Positions 8,152 to 17,195 are shown, counted from the stretch's first letter. The stretch is 49,537 nucleotides of DNA from a bacterium (GCA_021777135.1 JAJYDX010000010.1:1-49537); one strand, 5' to 3'. Program-made: numbers and translations. Notes: a model not told the origin generated them from the sequence alone.

Positions 8152-9240
8152 ATGCGAAGCACACCCCCCTCCTTTATATTTATTTTTGACCTGTTTTTAA
8201 TATTTGCATTATTAACAATCGCTGTTAATAGCTTTGCCGGCGGACCCGACGGTACATCAAATAATTTTATTAATCAAAATCCTTTTGCCTTTAGTATGCA
8301 CAAACCTAACACATTTGTTAGTTTTGACGCAATACAATATTCTGGTTTTAATCAGGTTTATAACAACGACGGTCAATTGGTTTCCAAGCCTGCGCAGGAG
8401 CAGTTTTTGTTCATTCCTGCTTTTGTCTGGACATATAGGTTCTTAAGAAAAGTAAATTTCTTTGAAGTCGCGTTTCCCTTCGGTAAACAATCGATGCAGA
8501 ATGCTATTTCCCAGACGCTTAATAACGGCAAAACAAATATTATGTATACTAACGGTTATCAGCTTACGAATAGCGGTATGGGAAATCCGGTAATTTTTTA
8601 CGGAATAGAGGCATGGCACCAAAATATTGGCAGATTTAGATATAATTTTATGCCGATGCTTGTAGCGGTTATACCTGAAAACTGGAATTCCAGTTCGGTA
8701 AATAATATAGGAAGCGATGAGTTTAATTTTGAATTTGCGCTCACAGGAGGCTTAGGTTATAAGTTTAATAAAAAATTTGGAGTTGCTCTTGATTACGCTA
8801 TAAGCGAAAGCGATAATCTGGGACATAACTCGATAAACTATGCCGAGGCTACCCTTGCCGCGCCGTCGGTACAGGATGCCGGCCTTACCGGGTCGCCAAC
8901 AGGCGGAGGAAGTTACACTAATCCCGGAAATAATTTTATATTAAGTACGTATTTACGATTTATTTTTTTTAAAAAATTAGAAGTCTTTAATGAAACGGTA
9001 TTCGAAAATCAGAGCGCAAATTACGGATGGTTTAATACAAATCCATTAGGAATGGCTTCGGTTTCGTTGAAATACGGCTATTTAAACAGCGGATATGAAA
9101 CGTTTATGACAGGGTTTGGCGTTTCTTATAATTTTGGCAGCGCCATATACGACATAAGGATGCTTAAAACTTTACATGCAAAAAACGGACCTAATTTAAC
9201 ATCAGAACTATTATCGGTAACGATACCTTTTAATTTTTAA
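8152..9240 (+). CDS. Outer-membrane beta-barrel protein, transporter-like
   Basis: A 362-residue exported protein with an N-terminal hydrophobic leader ending VNSFAGG. Alternating strands rich in aromatics and glycine run to a terminal phenylalanine (SVTIPFNF), the usual signal for outer-membrane insertion by BAM. The pattern (GIEAWHQNIGRFRYNFMPML, AVALDYAIS-type strands) resembles the 'MetA-pathway of phenol degradation'/transporter family of barrels, whose substrates are mostly unknown. It lies just downstream of lgt and convergent to kup, with only 18 bases between the two stops. No lipobox is seen, so it is not an Lgt substrate. The precise substrate cannot be read from sequence. Confidence 0.7.
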   Translation: MRSTPPSFIFIFDLFLIFALLTIAVNSFAGGPDGTSNNFINQNPFAFSMHKPNTFVSFDAIQYSGFNQVYNNDGQLVSKPAQEQFLFIPAFVWTYRFLRKVNFFEVAFPFGKQSMQNAISQTLNNGKTNIMYTNGYQLTNSGMGNPVIFYGIEAWHQNIGRFRYNFMPMLVAVIPENWNSSSVNNIGSDEFNFEFALTGGLGYKFNKKFGVALDYAISESDNLGHNSINYAEATLAAPSVQDAGLTGSPTGGGSYTNPGNNFILSTYLRFIFFKKLEVFNETVFENQSANYGWFNTNPLGMASVSLKYGYLNSGYETFMTGFGVSYNFGSAIYDIRMLKTLHAKNGPNLTSELLSVTIPFNF

Positions 9241-9258
9241 AATTTTAGTTTTATTTCT

Positions 9259-11130
9259 TTACATCTTAACCCTTACCATTACTCCGTTAACTTTTTCTGC
9301 CGGGAGTTTATAAAAACGGACGAATGAAGGAGACAGCTTTTTAATTAAGGCAAATATCCTCCAGAATATATTATTGCTGACTATTTCTTCAAATCCGTAG
9401 AATATGACCGTTTCGTCTATATTATATTTCCTTAATACTGCTTCTATGTCGACTACCTCTGAGTATCCTGCCCTGATTGAAAACTGGCTGAGCCCGGGGG
9501 CTACGTCGTTTTTAAACAGGCTGTCTGTTCCATATGGTTTTTCTGTTCTTTCTATCGAAACGAATATATTTTTTTCGTAAATGATATTGTTATTAAACAT
9601 CGTTTTAATTATATAAGGAGATACCTTATCGGAAAGACTCGCAAAAAAAAGCGACGTTCCTGAAAGTTTGGAGAAATTTTTATAACGGTATTCGTATTCT
9701 TTTAAAAATATATTAAAATCTGTCATTTTATATATGCCGTGAAGCCTCTTCTGTCCCTTTGTATATATCATTATAACGGCAAAAGGAATCGTCGCTATAA
9801 TTAACGCAAAATAGCCGCCCTGTAAAGTCTTGTAAAGCAGGTTGGATGTTAAAAACATTATATCGGCAAACGTCGTTATCAGCGAAACAAACAGCATGAA
9901 ATATCTTCTCTTATGAAAGAAATGGATATTTATTAAAATTCCGGTAAAAGTCATAGTTCCGCTTACGGCAAGACCGTAAGCCATTGCAAGATTGTTAGAT
10001 GTCTTGAATATTAATATTGCCGCTAAAACGCTTAAAAATAAAAACCAGTTAGCAAAACTTATATATATCTGTGATTGAATTTCGCTAGATTTGTAGCTTA
10101 TTTTTAAAAGGGGCATAATCCTGTTGTTTATAAGCTGGTAAACTATGGAAAATATGCCGCTTATAACTGCCTGAGACGCTATAACGGTTGCGGCAATACT
10201 TAAAATTAGGACAGGTATATAGAAAGTGCGTGACTGAAAATAAAGCATTTTAAAAAAGGCGTTCGTGTCGGTCTTATGAGAAAGCAGGAATGCTCCCTGA
10301 CCCATATAATTTAATATAAGAGCGATAAATACAAAAATCCAAGCCTTAGTTATAGGTTTTCTGCCTATATGACCCATATCGGCATACAGGGCTTCTCCGC
10401 CGGTTGCTGAAAGAATAACGTCCGACAATACGAATAAGGAAATAATACCGTGTGTTGCTAACCGGTTTGCCGATATATTGCCGTTAAACACGAACCTTAA
10501 AGCATAGCATGGATTTATAACTTTTAAGAAAATTTGCGGCATATGCGTCAGCGACAAAAAACCGGATGCTCCGATGACTATAAACCACAGAAGCATGACC
10601 GGACTGAATATATTTGCAACTTTTTCGGTACCCTTTTGCTGATACCAGAATAGCAGGGCGGTAATTATAATAGAAATGAAAACGACCGTATCCGTCGTTA
10701 TATTTTTAAAAAAGGGTATAAGACTCATACCTTCGACGGCGCTCAATATACTGATAGCAGGGGTAATTACTGAATCGCCTATGAGAAGTGATAGGGCAAT
10801 ATAAGATATTACTGTTATAAAAGCAATTTCCCTTGCAGACCTTATATATTTTTCGATGATGTTTTTAAGTATTATAGTGCCGCCCTCATTTCTTTCGCTA
10901 ATACCCATCGCAAACCAGACGTACTGGATAGTGACAAGAAGGGTAAGCGTCCATATTATGAGGGATACGACGCCTAAAACGTTAGAGCCCGTAACTTTAA
11001 GGTAGGCAAAAATGACGGCAATTGTATAAATAGGGCTCGTTCCTATATCGCCGAACACGATGCCCAATGCTTTTATCGATTTATTTTCCGCCCAATTTTT
11101 TTTAGCTTTGCCTATAAACGATTTATCCAA
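9259..11130 (-). CDS. kup: Kup-type potassium uptake transporter
   Basis: A 623-residue inner-membrane K+/H+ symporter of the KUP/HAK family. The family signature GIVFGDIGTSPIYT lies at residues 23-36, and about twelve hydrophobic segments fill the first 450 residues (SLLIGDSVITPAISILSAVEG is the second conserved block). A cytoplasmic C-terminal domain ends in IKKLSPSFVRFYKLPAEKVNGVMVRVKM. Length matches the usual 620-630. It is alone on the minus strand, divergent from the pilin cluster across a 152-base AT-rich gap and convergent with the barrel gene. Confidence 0.95.
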   Translation of the reverse strand: MDKSFIGKAKKNWAENKSIKALGIVFGDIGTSPIYTIAVIFAYLKVTGSNVLGVVSLIIWTLTLLVTIQYVWFAMGISERNEGGTIILKNIIEKYIRSAREIAFITVISYIALSLLIGDSVITPAISILSAVEGMSLIPFFKNITTDTVVFISIIITALLFWYQQKGTEKVANIFSPVMLLWFIVIGASGFLSLTHMPQIFLKVINPCYALRFVFNGNISANRLATHGIISLFVLSDVILSATGGEALYADMGHIGRKPITKAWIFVFIALILNYMGQGAFLLSHKTDTNAFFKMLYFQSRTFYIPVLILSIAATVIASQAVISGIFSIVYQLINNRIMPLLKISYKSSEIQSQIYISFANWFLFLSVLAAILIFKTSNNLAMAYGLAVSGTMTFTGILINIHFFHKRRYFMLFVSLITTFADIMFLTSNLLYKTLQGGYFALIIATIPFAVIMIYTKGQKRLHGIYKMTDFNIFLKEYEYRYKNFSKLSGTSLFFASLSDKVSPYIIKTMFNNNIIYEKNIFVSIERTEKPYGTDSLFKNDVAPGLSQFSIRAGYSEVVDIEAVLRKYNIDETVIFYGFEEIVSNNIFWRIFALIKKLSPSFVRFYKLPAEKVNGVMVRVKM

Positions 11131-11282
11131 TGTAATGTTTTAATAAAAAATATAAAACGTTAAATTAAAAATAAATGTAATATAAATTATTATTGTATTA
11201 TTTTTTTTAAAAAAAGAAAAATAAAAAATTTAAATAAGATATAATAATATTTAAATGTAATGTAAATATTATTACGATAATT

Positions 11283-11840
11283 ATGCCGTTGCAACAATGC
11301 AAAAATAAAATATTAAAGCTGGGTAGAAGCGGTTTCAGCCTGTTAGAGATAATATTTACGATTATTATAATCGGGCTGGCGATGGGCGCCATAACCGAAA
11401 GCTTTTTAGTTGGTTCGGCAAAAAGCGTTAATATCGTTAACGAGGAGACCGCGACAAACTTAGCGAAGCAGATAATGGCGGAGCTTAACTACTGCCGGAA
11501 CGGTGGAACGCCTACAGGAGGTGTATGCACCAAGTTTAATGGAGGAACCTGGAATAGCCCTTCTTCAAGCCTTGATACTACGCAAGAATATCCCTACCCT
11601 ATAAACAATGAGTGCTATAACACCAGTATAAATGCCCAAAATGTTTATTTTCAAGATACAGGCGGGAGCGGCACCATTAGCGGTAGTAGCCCTAGCGATT
11701 TTATTCAGGTCATAGTCAAAACGGGCTGGTTTGCGTCAAACGCGGGCGGAGGGTCGTGTCCCGCCGCTCCGGTAGGATGTCCCGGAACTCCGGGAAGCTG
11801 TCCATATGTAACTATTTCGACCGTTTATGCAAATTATTAA
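11283..11840 (+). CDS. Type IV prepilin-like protein (PilV/GspI type)
   Basis: The leader MPLQQCKNKILKLGRSG is followed by F-S-L-L-E-I-I-F-T, a prepilin peptidase site with cleavage after Gly and Glu at mature position 5, then a hydrophobic helix (IIFTIIIIGLAMGAITESFLVG). The mature globular part is Gly/Ser/Cys-rich (six or more cysteines, GSCPAAPVGCPGTPGSCP), probably with disulfides. The 185-residue size suits a minor pilin such as PilV. It is first in a run of three pilin-type genes. Minor pilins prime pilus assembly at the inner membrane and may sit at the tip. A palindrome lies between it and the next gene. Confidence 0.8.
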   Translation: MPLQQCKNKILKLGRSGFSLLEIIFTIIIIGLAMGAITESFLVGSAKSVNIVNEETATNLAKQIMAELNYCRNGGTPTGGVCTKFNGGTWNSPSSSLDTTQEYPYPINNECYNTSINAQNVYFQDTGGSGTISGSSPSDFIQVIVKTGWFASNAGGGSCPAAPVGCPGTPGSCPYVTISTVYANY

Positions 11841-11844
11841 TTGC

Positions 11845-11874
11845 TCGTCATTCCCGCGCAGGCGGGAATGACGA
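11845..11874. repeat. REP-like palindrome CGTCATTCCCGC family
   Basis: Arms 11845-11857 and 11862-11874 (TCGTCATTCCCGC / GCGGGAATGACGA) pair perfectly around GCAG. This type of palindrome (CGTCATTCCCGCGCAGGCGG...) occurs as a dispersed extragenic repeat in many Gram-negative genomes. Here it lies between the PilV-like and PilW-like genes. Without a T-run it is a poor terminator, but it could protect or attenuate the transcript. Confidence 0.8.
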
Positions 11875-11902
11875 ATATGTTTAAATCTTTATAAAGACGA
11901 TT

Positions 11903-12451
11903 ATGAAGCTGACGATGATTTCGAGCAGTTTTAAGAAAAAAGACGGCGGGTTTACGCTAATAGAGCTGGTTATGACGATACTGCTTATCGGCATACTGTC
12001 GATAGGGCTGTATGAAGTCGTTATGTGGGGGATAAACGACTACCTAACCAACGAGAAGTATCTCCATGCAAACAATTCGATGACATACGCGATGTCGGTA
12101 ATAAGGAGGGGTATAGTGCAAGCGGCTACGCCGCCTGCTACTCAATTAACACAGACTAATTTAATTTGCCCTTTAAAGAATTATCCCAGCAACGGTCAGG
12201 TAATAGTCCTTGCCTGTCAGGACGGCTCGGCTCCTTCCTGTTCAAACAGTACTGAATGCCCGATAAACGGCTCTTGCGCAAATACTATCCCGCCTGGAGA
12301 GATTGCTTTTTATCAAAACGTTCCGCCACCGACAAATAATCAGCTTGTAGTGTTTTGTATTAATAAAAATACATTATATGAGGAGGTTACCGCCAGTGGC
12401 ATCACGACGTCGTATCCAATTGCTAATAATATCAGCGGCATTAGTTTTTAG
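11903..12451 (+). CDS. Type IV prepilin-like protein (PilW/GspJ type)
   Basis: The leader MKLTMISSSFKKKDGG precedes F-T-L-I-E-L-V-M-T-I, a class III prepilin cleavage site with Glu5 and a hydrophobic helix. The remaining globular region has Cys pairs (CPLKNYPSNGQVIVLACQDG, CSNSTECPINGSC). It has 182 residues, consistent with a PilW-like minor pilin. Its last 56 bases overlap the start of the LYN-repeat gene in another frame, and that gene's Shine-Dalgarno site lies inside this coding sequence. The two proteins are therefore likely made together. Confidence 0.8.
   Translation: MKLTMISSSFKKKDGGFTLIELVMTILLIGILSIGLYEVVMWGINDYLTNEKYLHANNSMTYAMSVIRRGIVQAATPPATQLTQTNLICPLKNYPSNGQVIVLACQDGSAPSCSNSTECPINGSCANTIPPGEIAFYQNVPPPTNNQLVVFCINKNTLYEEVTASGITTSYPIANNISGISF
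12381..12387 (+). promoter_or_regulatory. Shine-Dalgarno site fixing the LYN-repeat gene start
   Basis: AGGAGGT lies 8 bases before GTG at 12396 and inside the PilW-like coding sequence. It makes that GTG the better start than the in-frame ATG at 12378, which has no such site before it. Confidence 0.7.
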
Positions 12452-13703
12452 TATAACCGCCGGTATCGTCGTTATTAGCGGCATAGGTTTTGCAAAACCC
12501 GTATATGCCGGAACTTGCCAACCTCCTACGCAGAGCCAGCTTCTTTCTTATAGTACCGGGACGCAGGTTTATAATGCCCTTAGCTGTCTTTCTCAGAGCG
12601 ACCTTTACAATACTTTAAATTCATTAACCGATACCCAGTTGTATAATGTTAATATGTTAATGGACACGACTCAGTTAGATTCGGTAATGGGTATTTTAAA
12701 TTCAGATCAGATAGGCTATTTAATATATCCTTTTAACAGCAATCAGTTATATAATTTTTTAAATAATTTAGGTTCGGCGGAAACATATAATTTTTTAAGC
12801 AATACGGTTCCCAATACAGGACAAACGCAGGCAGAACTTGTTTACGACACGTTAAGTCCATTAGTAACGCAAATAGGTAATATTCCTAATGGAAGCCCGC
12901 AGCCGCCGCAAGATTTTGCAAACGTTCTTATAGGCATAGGACAATATAGCGGAACCGATTTATATAATATATTAAATATTTTGAATCAACAAGTACAAGG
13001 CAATACAAATAATAATAAAAATTATCTATATTCGGATCTTTATGCTTTAAGCGGCGATATGCTTTATAATGTCGTTTCTCTTCTTCCTATTAATGATTTT
13101 TACAGCATATTCGACAGTTTTAATTCCACCGAAATCGTATATACGCTTGGCTGGATGTCTTCGACGGAATTATATAATCTTTTATCGCAATTAACCTCTA
13201 AGCAACTTTATAATCTATTATCTAATTTAAATAATAGTGATTTAAACTATATTCTCGGAACCGTTTTAAGTTCGACGGATCTTCAAAATTTATTTCCGCA
13301 GGGCAGCCAGAATTTTACAGTGCTTCAAGAATTAGCGCCTTGGTATGATTGGAGCATATGGGCTTCTTACTACGGCTATAATAATGGAAACGGAGAATCT
13401 GTTTCGAGCGTGTCATATTCTTTGCCGCCAGGTTCCAATTCTTTTAACCCACCGCTGCATACAAGCAACACTTCGAATAATAGTCATAACCCCTATCCTA
13501 CAAATAGCGGCGGTCCGGGAATAGGTTCTCAGCCGCCACCGCCATCAGGAGGCGTAGGAGGAACTCCGTCAACCTGCACTCAAAATTCTTCGACAAACGT
13601 ATATAAATGCAATATCAATATTACGATAACTACGCAGGCGCCTAACGAGCCGTCGTATTCGCAATCGAGCGGGGTGTCCGTAACGGTAGCATATCCGCAG
13701 TAA
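12396..13703 (+). CDS. Secreted LYN-repeat protein of unknown function
   Basis: A 435-residue protein I do not recognise. The GTG start at 12396 is chosen for the AGGAGGT site 8 bases before it; an in-frame ATG at 12378 would add six residues. An Arg-rich start and long hydrophobic stretch end at KPVYA-G, a likely signal peptidase I site. About a dozen 12-13 residue units follow, consensus (S/T)-x-L-Y-N-x-L-x-x-L-x-S (SDLYNTLNSLTD, NQLYNFLNNLGS, TELYNLLSQLTS, KQLYNLLSNLNN), suggesting a helical solenoid. The tail is Pro/Gly/Ser-rich with two cysteines and a Thr-rich strand region. It sits between PilW- and PilX-like genes and overlaps the former, so a pilus-associated role is plausible but inferred. 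Confidence 0.7.
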   Translation: MASRRRIQLLIISAALVFSITAGIVVISGIGFAKPVYAGTCQPPTQSQLLSYSTGTQVYNALSCLSQSDLYNTLNSLTDTQLYNVNMLMDTTQLDSVMGILNSDQIGYLIYPFNSNQLYNFLNNLGSAETYNFLSNTVPNTGQTQAELVYDTLSPLVTQIGNIPNGSPQPPQDFANVLIGIGQYSGTDLYNILNILNQQVQGNTNNNKNYLYSDLYALSGDMLYNVVSLLPINDFYSIFDSFNSTEIVYTLGWMSSTELYNLLSQLTSKQLYNLLSNLNNSDLNYILGTVLSSTDLQNLFPQGSQNFTVLQELAPWYDWSIWASYYGYNNGNGESVSSVSYSLPPGSNSFNPPLHTSNTSNNSHNPYPTNSGGPGIGSQPPPPSGGVGGTPSTCTQNSSTNVYKCNINITITTQAPNEPSYSQSSGVSVTVAYPQ

Positions 13704-13718
13704 TGAGTTTATATTTCA

Positions 13719-13755
13719 GAAAAAGGGGTCAGATTTTAAATCTGACCCCTTTTTC
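13719..13755. repeat. Palindromic element copy 1, also terminator-like
   Basis: Arms 13719-13736 and 13738-13755 (GAAAAAGGGGTCAGATTT / AAATCTGACCCCTTTTTC) pair perfectly over 18 bases around one T. It ends the LYN-repeat transcript and has T-runs in both directions. It belongs to the dispersed family also seen at 30405, 30922, 32241, 32799, 34392 and 34905. Confidence 0.9.
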
Positions 13756-13805
13756 CTCTTCTTCAGACGGAAATATCGCGTAAGCGGGAATAAGGAAAAT
13801 AAACT

Positions 13806-13877
13806 TTAACAAAAACGTAACATAAATTTAACAAAAAATTAACAAAACTTTCATAATCCTGCAACATCATTTATGAT
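13806..13877 (+). promoter_or_regulatory. Pho-box-like TTAACA direct-repeat array and promoter
   Basis: TTAACA (13806), GTAACA (13817), TTAACA (13828) and TTAACA (13839) recur at exactly 11 bases; a weak fifth copy TTCATA lies at 13850, at the next 11-base step. An AT-rich -10 candidate TATGAT follows at 13872. Repeats of about one helical turn with this core are how PhoP/PhoB-type regulators bind (TTAACA repeats in Bacillus PhoP boxes). Phosphate control of the next gene is inference. Confidence 0.55.
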
Positions 13878-13945
13878 ATAAATAAAAGCTCGCACTTTAG
13901 CGTAAATTTTTATTAAACCTTAAAATAAGAGTGGGGGAATTTATT

Positions 13946-14218
13946 ATGGACGGAAGAAAATCAAGCGGGAAAATAGAAAATAAATCAAAACCGGCAAAAA
14001 GAAGAATGAGTTTTCAAGAGTTTATAGACGGTATAAACGTCGTTTTAGAGGAAAGAAAAGAAACAGAAGAACTGTTTCGCAGAGTTTTATTTTTGACTCC
14101 TGAAAAAGTTTTGGAAGAAATGGAAATAAAGAGAAAAAATAACGAGATACTAGAAGCGCATATGCGGGCAAAGTCCAAAAATAGTAATAAATTGAACGAA
14201 GTGAGCAAAGAAAACTGA
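13946..14218 (+). CDS. Small charged helical protein, unknown
   Basis: A 90-residue protein of unknown family. I start it at ATG 13946, about 8 bases after GGGGGAA; the GTG at 13931 lies inside that ribosome site and is less likely. It is rich in Lys and Glu, with a probable amphipathic helix (MSFQEFIDGINVVLEERKETEELFRRV), no signal peptide, no membrane segment and no cysteine. It stands behind the TTAACA array and precedes the PilX-like gene by 52 bases. A role in phosphate-responsive control of the pilin cluster would be speculation. Confidence 0.6.
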   Translation: MDGRKSSGKIENKSKPAKRRMSFQEFIDGINVVLEERKETEELFRRVLFLTPEKVLEEMEIKRKNNEILEAHMRAKSKNSNKLNEVSKEN

Positions 14219-14270
14219 AGGAAATATATAAAAATGTTATAATTATAAAAATAAATTTAATTTATATAAT

Positions 14271-14819
14271 ATGTTTTTATTGGCGGCAAGATTTTTTAGA
14301 AAGACGGTCATAGGTTCGAATAATGGCATTTCCATAGTTCTGGCGATTATAATTATAATCGTGCTTGGGCTTGCGGGGTCTATTTTTGCTTATCTGACGT
14401 CGAGCGGCAATATTACTTCGAGATCGGATTTAACCAGCGCGGCGGCAAAATATGCGGCGGAATCGGGGGTGGAGATAACGATGTACGAGATAAAAAACTC
14501 AGGTAATTTTTCATCTACGCTTTCCGGCTGTCCCTTGAATCCGGTTCTGCCGCCTGGGGTGAGCAAGACTTTGACCGGCAGCTATTCTTATCTTTCCGGT
14601 AACTTGCAGGGCAATCTGCCCCAAAGTTCTAATTATACTCCGACCTTTTGCGCGGTTTACGGCAAATTGCAAGGCGGGGGCAGTTGCACCTATTACGTCA
14701 TCACCTCCAACGGTTTTGCGGACGGGACAGAAAGAGAGGTTACGGCGGAAGTCGGAATAAAAAACGGTGAAGGCGGTTGCACCGGCATTTACGTCGAAAC
14801 CGAACTCCCTAACGGCTAA
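14271..14819 (+). CDS. PilX-like minor pilin
   Basis: A 182-residue protein with a short basic start, GSNNG, and a long hydrophobic helix ISIVLAIIIIIVLGLAGSIFAYLTSSG. This matches PilX/GspK-type minor pilins, in which glutamate at mature position 5 is absent, as here (I-S-I-V-L). The segment SDLTSAAAKYAAESGVEITMYE continues the N-terminal helix as in PilX. The C-terminal part has cysteines (SGCPLNPVLPPG, GGSCTYYV, GEGGCTG). With the PilV- and PilW-like genes it would form a tip or priming complex. No PilY1 adhesin is encoded in this cluster. Confidence 0.7.
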   Translation: MFLLAARFFRKTVIGSNNGISIVLAIIIIIVLGLAGSIFAYLTSSGNITSRSDLTSAAAKYAAESGVEITMYEIKNSGNFSSTLSGCPLNPVLPPGVSKTLTGSYSYLSGNLQGNLPQSSNYTPTFCAVYGKLQGGGSCTYYVITSNGFADGTEREVTAEVGIKNGEGGCTGIYVETELPNG

Positions 14820-14871
14820 AATTATGGAAAAAATAAACATAGCGAAACTTTATAAAATTTGAGGGGCATTT

Positions 14872-15801
14872 ATGCTTAATACCGCGCTTTACGCCATAAA
14901 TTTCGGAGAATTTTATTACGAAAACCTCGACTGCTTTGCAAATTATTCAAAGCTTGGCTTAAAAGAGATTGTACTCATACATGTTATAGACCCGTCCGTT
15001 TTTCAGCACAGCCTTTATTCCGTCTATAAAAAAGAAGACGAGGAGAAGATAAAAAAGTTTGCGGAAATTAAACTTGAAGATATTAAAAAATATTTAGAAA
15101 AATCAGGGTTCGGCGTTCGATATATAATAAGGGTGGGTAATACGGCGGAAGAAATATCGGAAGAAGCAAAGGCTGAAAATATAGACTTTATAGTATTAGA
15201 TAAGAATGCCGGCGTTAAGTCCAAGGGATATTTTTCATTTTACGGTTCTCCGCTTTACGATATTATAATTAAAGCAGAAAAACCTGTTTTGGTTATGAAA
15301 CGGGTTTTGCTTCATTCTTCCAGCGATTTTAAAAACGACAGAAAAACAAGCTGCAGGCATTTGTTCGACGACGTCGTCTTTGCCACCGATTTTTCGGAAT
15401 TTTCGCTTAAAGCCTTACCTTTGATATTAAAGGCTCCAGACGACTTGATTAAACTATTTACTATTTTACATATTATCGATGAAAAACTTTTCAAGGGATT
15501 TAAAGATTCGCATAGCGGGGACGAAATAAAAAATCATGAAAAAGCCCTTGCTGAAAAATTTGAGTCTGTAATTAGCGGATTAAATTACAGGTTTGTCAAA
15601 GAAAAATCTAATTTGGAAATAGCGGTAAGGAAGGGCGCTCCATATAAAGAAATAAACGATTTTATAGAAGAAACCGGAAAAAAATTATTAATTTTGGGCT
15701 TTAAGGGGAGGGACAGGGAGGGTTTGAGGGAGATTATTTTTGGAAGTACCGCCGAAAGAATAATAAACGCCTTACCATGTTCTATATTAATAGTAAAATA
15801 A
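14872..15801 (+). CDS. Tandem universal stress protein (two UspA domains)
   Basis: A 309-residue cytoplasmic protein made of two UspA-type Rossmann-like domains (about 1-145 and 165-309). The second ends in ILGFKGRDREGLREIIFGSTAERIINALPCSILIVK and has the G-x2-G-x9-G-S/T nucleotide-binding pattern. The first domain ends in SPLYDIIIKAEKPVLVMK but has lost most of that motif, so only the second is likely to bind ATP. Such proteins support survival under starvation, energy or oxidative stress. GAGGGG precedes the ATG. It is convergent with the MFS gene, with 5 bases between stops. Confidence 0.85.
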   Translation: MLNTALYAINFGEFYYENLDCFANYSKLGLKEIVLIHVIDPSVFQHSLYSVYKKEDEEKIKKFAEIKLEDIKKYLEKSGFGVRYIIRVGNTAEEISEEAKAENIDFIVLDKNAGVKSKGYFSFYGSPLYDIIIKAEKPVLVMKRVLLHSSSDFKNDRKTSCRHLFDDVVFATDFSEFSLKALPLILKAPDDLIKLFTILHIIDEKLFKGFKDSHSGDEIKNHEKALAEKFESVISGLNYRFVKEKSNLEIAVRKGAPYKEINDFIEETGKKLLILGFKGRDREGLREIIFGSTAERIINALPCSILIVK

Positions 15802-15806
15802 ATTTT

Positions 15807-17195
15807 TCAATCTTTGACGACCCGTGCTTTTTTATATGATTTTGCGAAAAAGCCGAATAAAACCGTCGCAAGAATTATTATAAACGCTACCAAGCCGTAT
15901 GCGGATATATAGTTGAAATAATCAAAAACCGCGCCTACCGCAAACGGTCCAAGGACAAATCCCAAATCGCTTAATGTTCTGTATATCCCTATAGCTTCAT
16001 CGTAATTGCTTTTGTCGACGCTGTCCATTAAGTAAAGATTTCTTGCGGGACCGGAAAAGCCTCCGCCCGCGCTTAATAATATAATTGACAAACCGAATGC
16101 GATAATGTTCTGAAATATAATGAAGCTTAAAACCCCGATCGCCGTTATTATAAAAGACGCGATTATAGATTTTTTAACCCCCATTGCGTTAATTATCCTG
16201 TCGGAATAATATGTAAGAATTACGCCTATTACCGCGGATATTGAAACTAGGAGCCCTATATCGGCTTTATTTAAGTTCATTACGCTGTAGCCTACGAGCG
16301 GTACAAGCTCCCTTCTAGAGCCTATTCTTGAAAAGAAAAACGAAAACGTTAAAAAACATAAGGCTATAAAATTGAAATTATACAAAAGGGAAAAATATTT
16401 TTTCATATGACCGGGCTGAAATCCGTCCGGTGGATTTGGCATATTTCCTGCGGCGTTTATATTTGAGTTTGGAATATTAGTATCTTCGTCGTTTATATTT
16501 TTTATATTATTATTATTTATTTCTTTATTTAAAGTGCCGCCCGCATTATTTACGTCATTTAGAAATTTTTTGTTATATAACGCTACAATAACACCCGCCG
16601 CCATTATTAAGGTGTAAAGCAAAAAAGCCGATTTGTCGCTAAATTCGTAAGCGGTTATAGCGCCTAGAAAAGGCGCCGAACCCATAGAAAGCCTTCTTGC
16701 TATCATATATCTGCTTAAAACTTTCGCCCTTTTTTCGTCTTTATATAGGCGTTTAGTCAGTATTATCATTGAAGACGTGTTTATTATCCCAGAGCCTAAA
16801 CCTTCCAGAAATCTAAAGGCAAAAAGCTGATAATATGCAGTGGAAAGTAGATATCCTAACGCCCCTATAAAAATAAAAAATATACCTATGTGAATATATT
16901 GGGCATTAAGCCTTTTGCTTATTATGCTTATCGGGATATTAACGAATATGCGGGCTAAACCGAAGGATGCGATTATCAAGCCTACCGTAATTATGCTTGC
17001 GCCCAAGCTTCTTGCGTAAAGCGGAAGAACGACGGTGTTTAATCCGAGTCCGAAATCGGCAAGCGCTATGGTTGAAAGAATGGCTATCAATAGCCTTTTA
17101 GTAGAGGCGGGAGCAGTTTCTGCTATATCTGTATCTGTTTTGCCGGAGTTTTCTTCATTATCGTTGTTATGGCCTCTGCCCTTGTTTGTTTTCAT
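15807..17195 (-). CDS. MFS transporter
   Basis: A 462-residue inner-membrane carrier of the major facilitator superfamily with about twelve helices in two halves. The MFS loop motif appears in degenerate form after helix 2 (FGLARIFVNIPISIISKR). The N-terminus is hydrophilic (MKTNKGRGHNNDNEENSGKTD). The central loop between the halves is long and low in complexity (Asn-rich, about residues 215-262), which looks like an AT-driven expansion and not a frameshift, since the frame and helices continue. Drug/sugar efflux-type members share this layout, but no substrate can be assigned. Confidence 0.8.
   Translation of the reverse strand: MKTNKGRGHNNDNEENSGKTDTDIAETAPASTKRLLIAILSTIALADFGLGLNTVVLPLYARSLGASIITVGLIIASFGLARIFVNIPISIISKRLNAQYIHIGIFFIFIGALGYLLSTAYYQLFAFRFLEGLGSGIINTSSMIILTKRLYKDEKRAKVLSRYMIARRLSMGSAPFLGAITAYEFSDKSAFLLYTLIMAAGVIVALYNKKFLNDVNNAGGTLNKEINNNNIKNINDEDTNIPNSNINAAGNMPNPPDGFQPGHMKKYFSLLYNFNFIALCFLTFSFFFSRIGSRRELVPLVGYSVMNLNKADIGLLVSISAVIGVILTYYSDRIINAMGVKKSIIASFIITAIGVLSFIIFQNIIAFGLSIILLSAGGGFSGPARNLYLMDSVDKSNYDEAIGIYRTLSDLGFVLGPFAVGAVFDYFNYISAYGLVAFIIILATVLFGFFAKSYKKARVVKD

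Noticed and set aside
13931-13945. GTG start for the 90-residue protein
   Set aside because: It lies inside the probable ribosome site for ATG 13946.
16421-16450. Hairpin and Asn-rich loop in the MFS gene as an element copy or frameshift
   Set aside because: The stem has only six pairs and does not share the family core, and both halves of the transporter continue in one frame.
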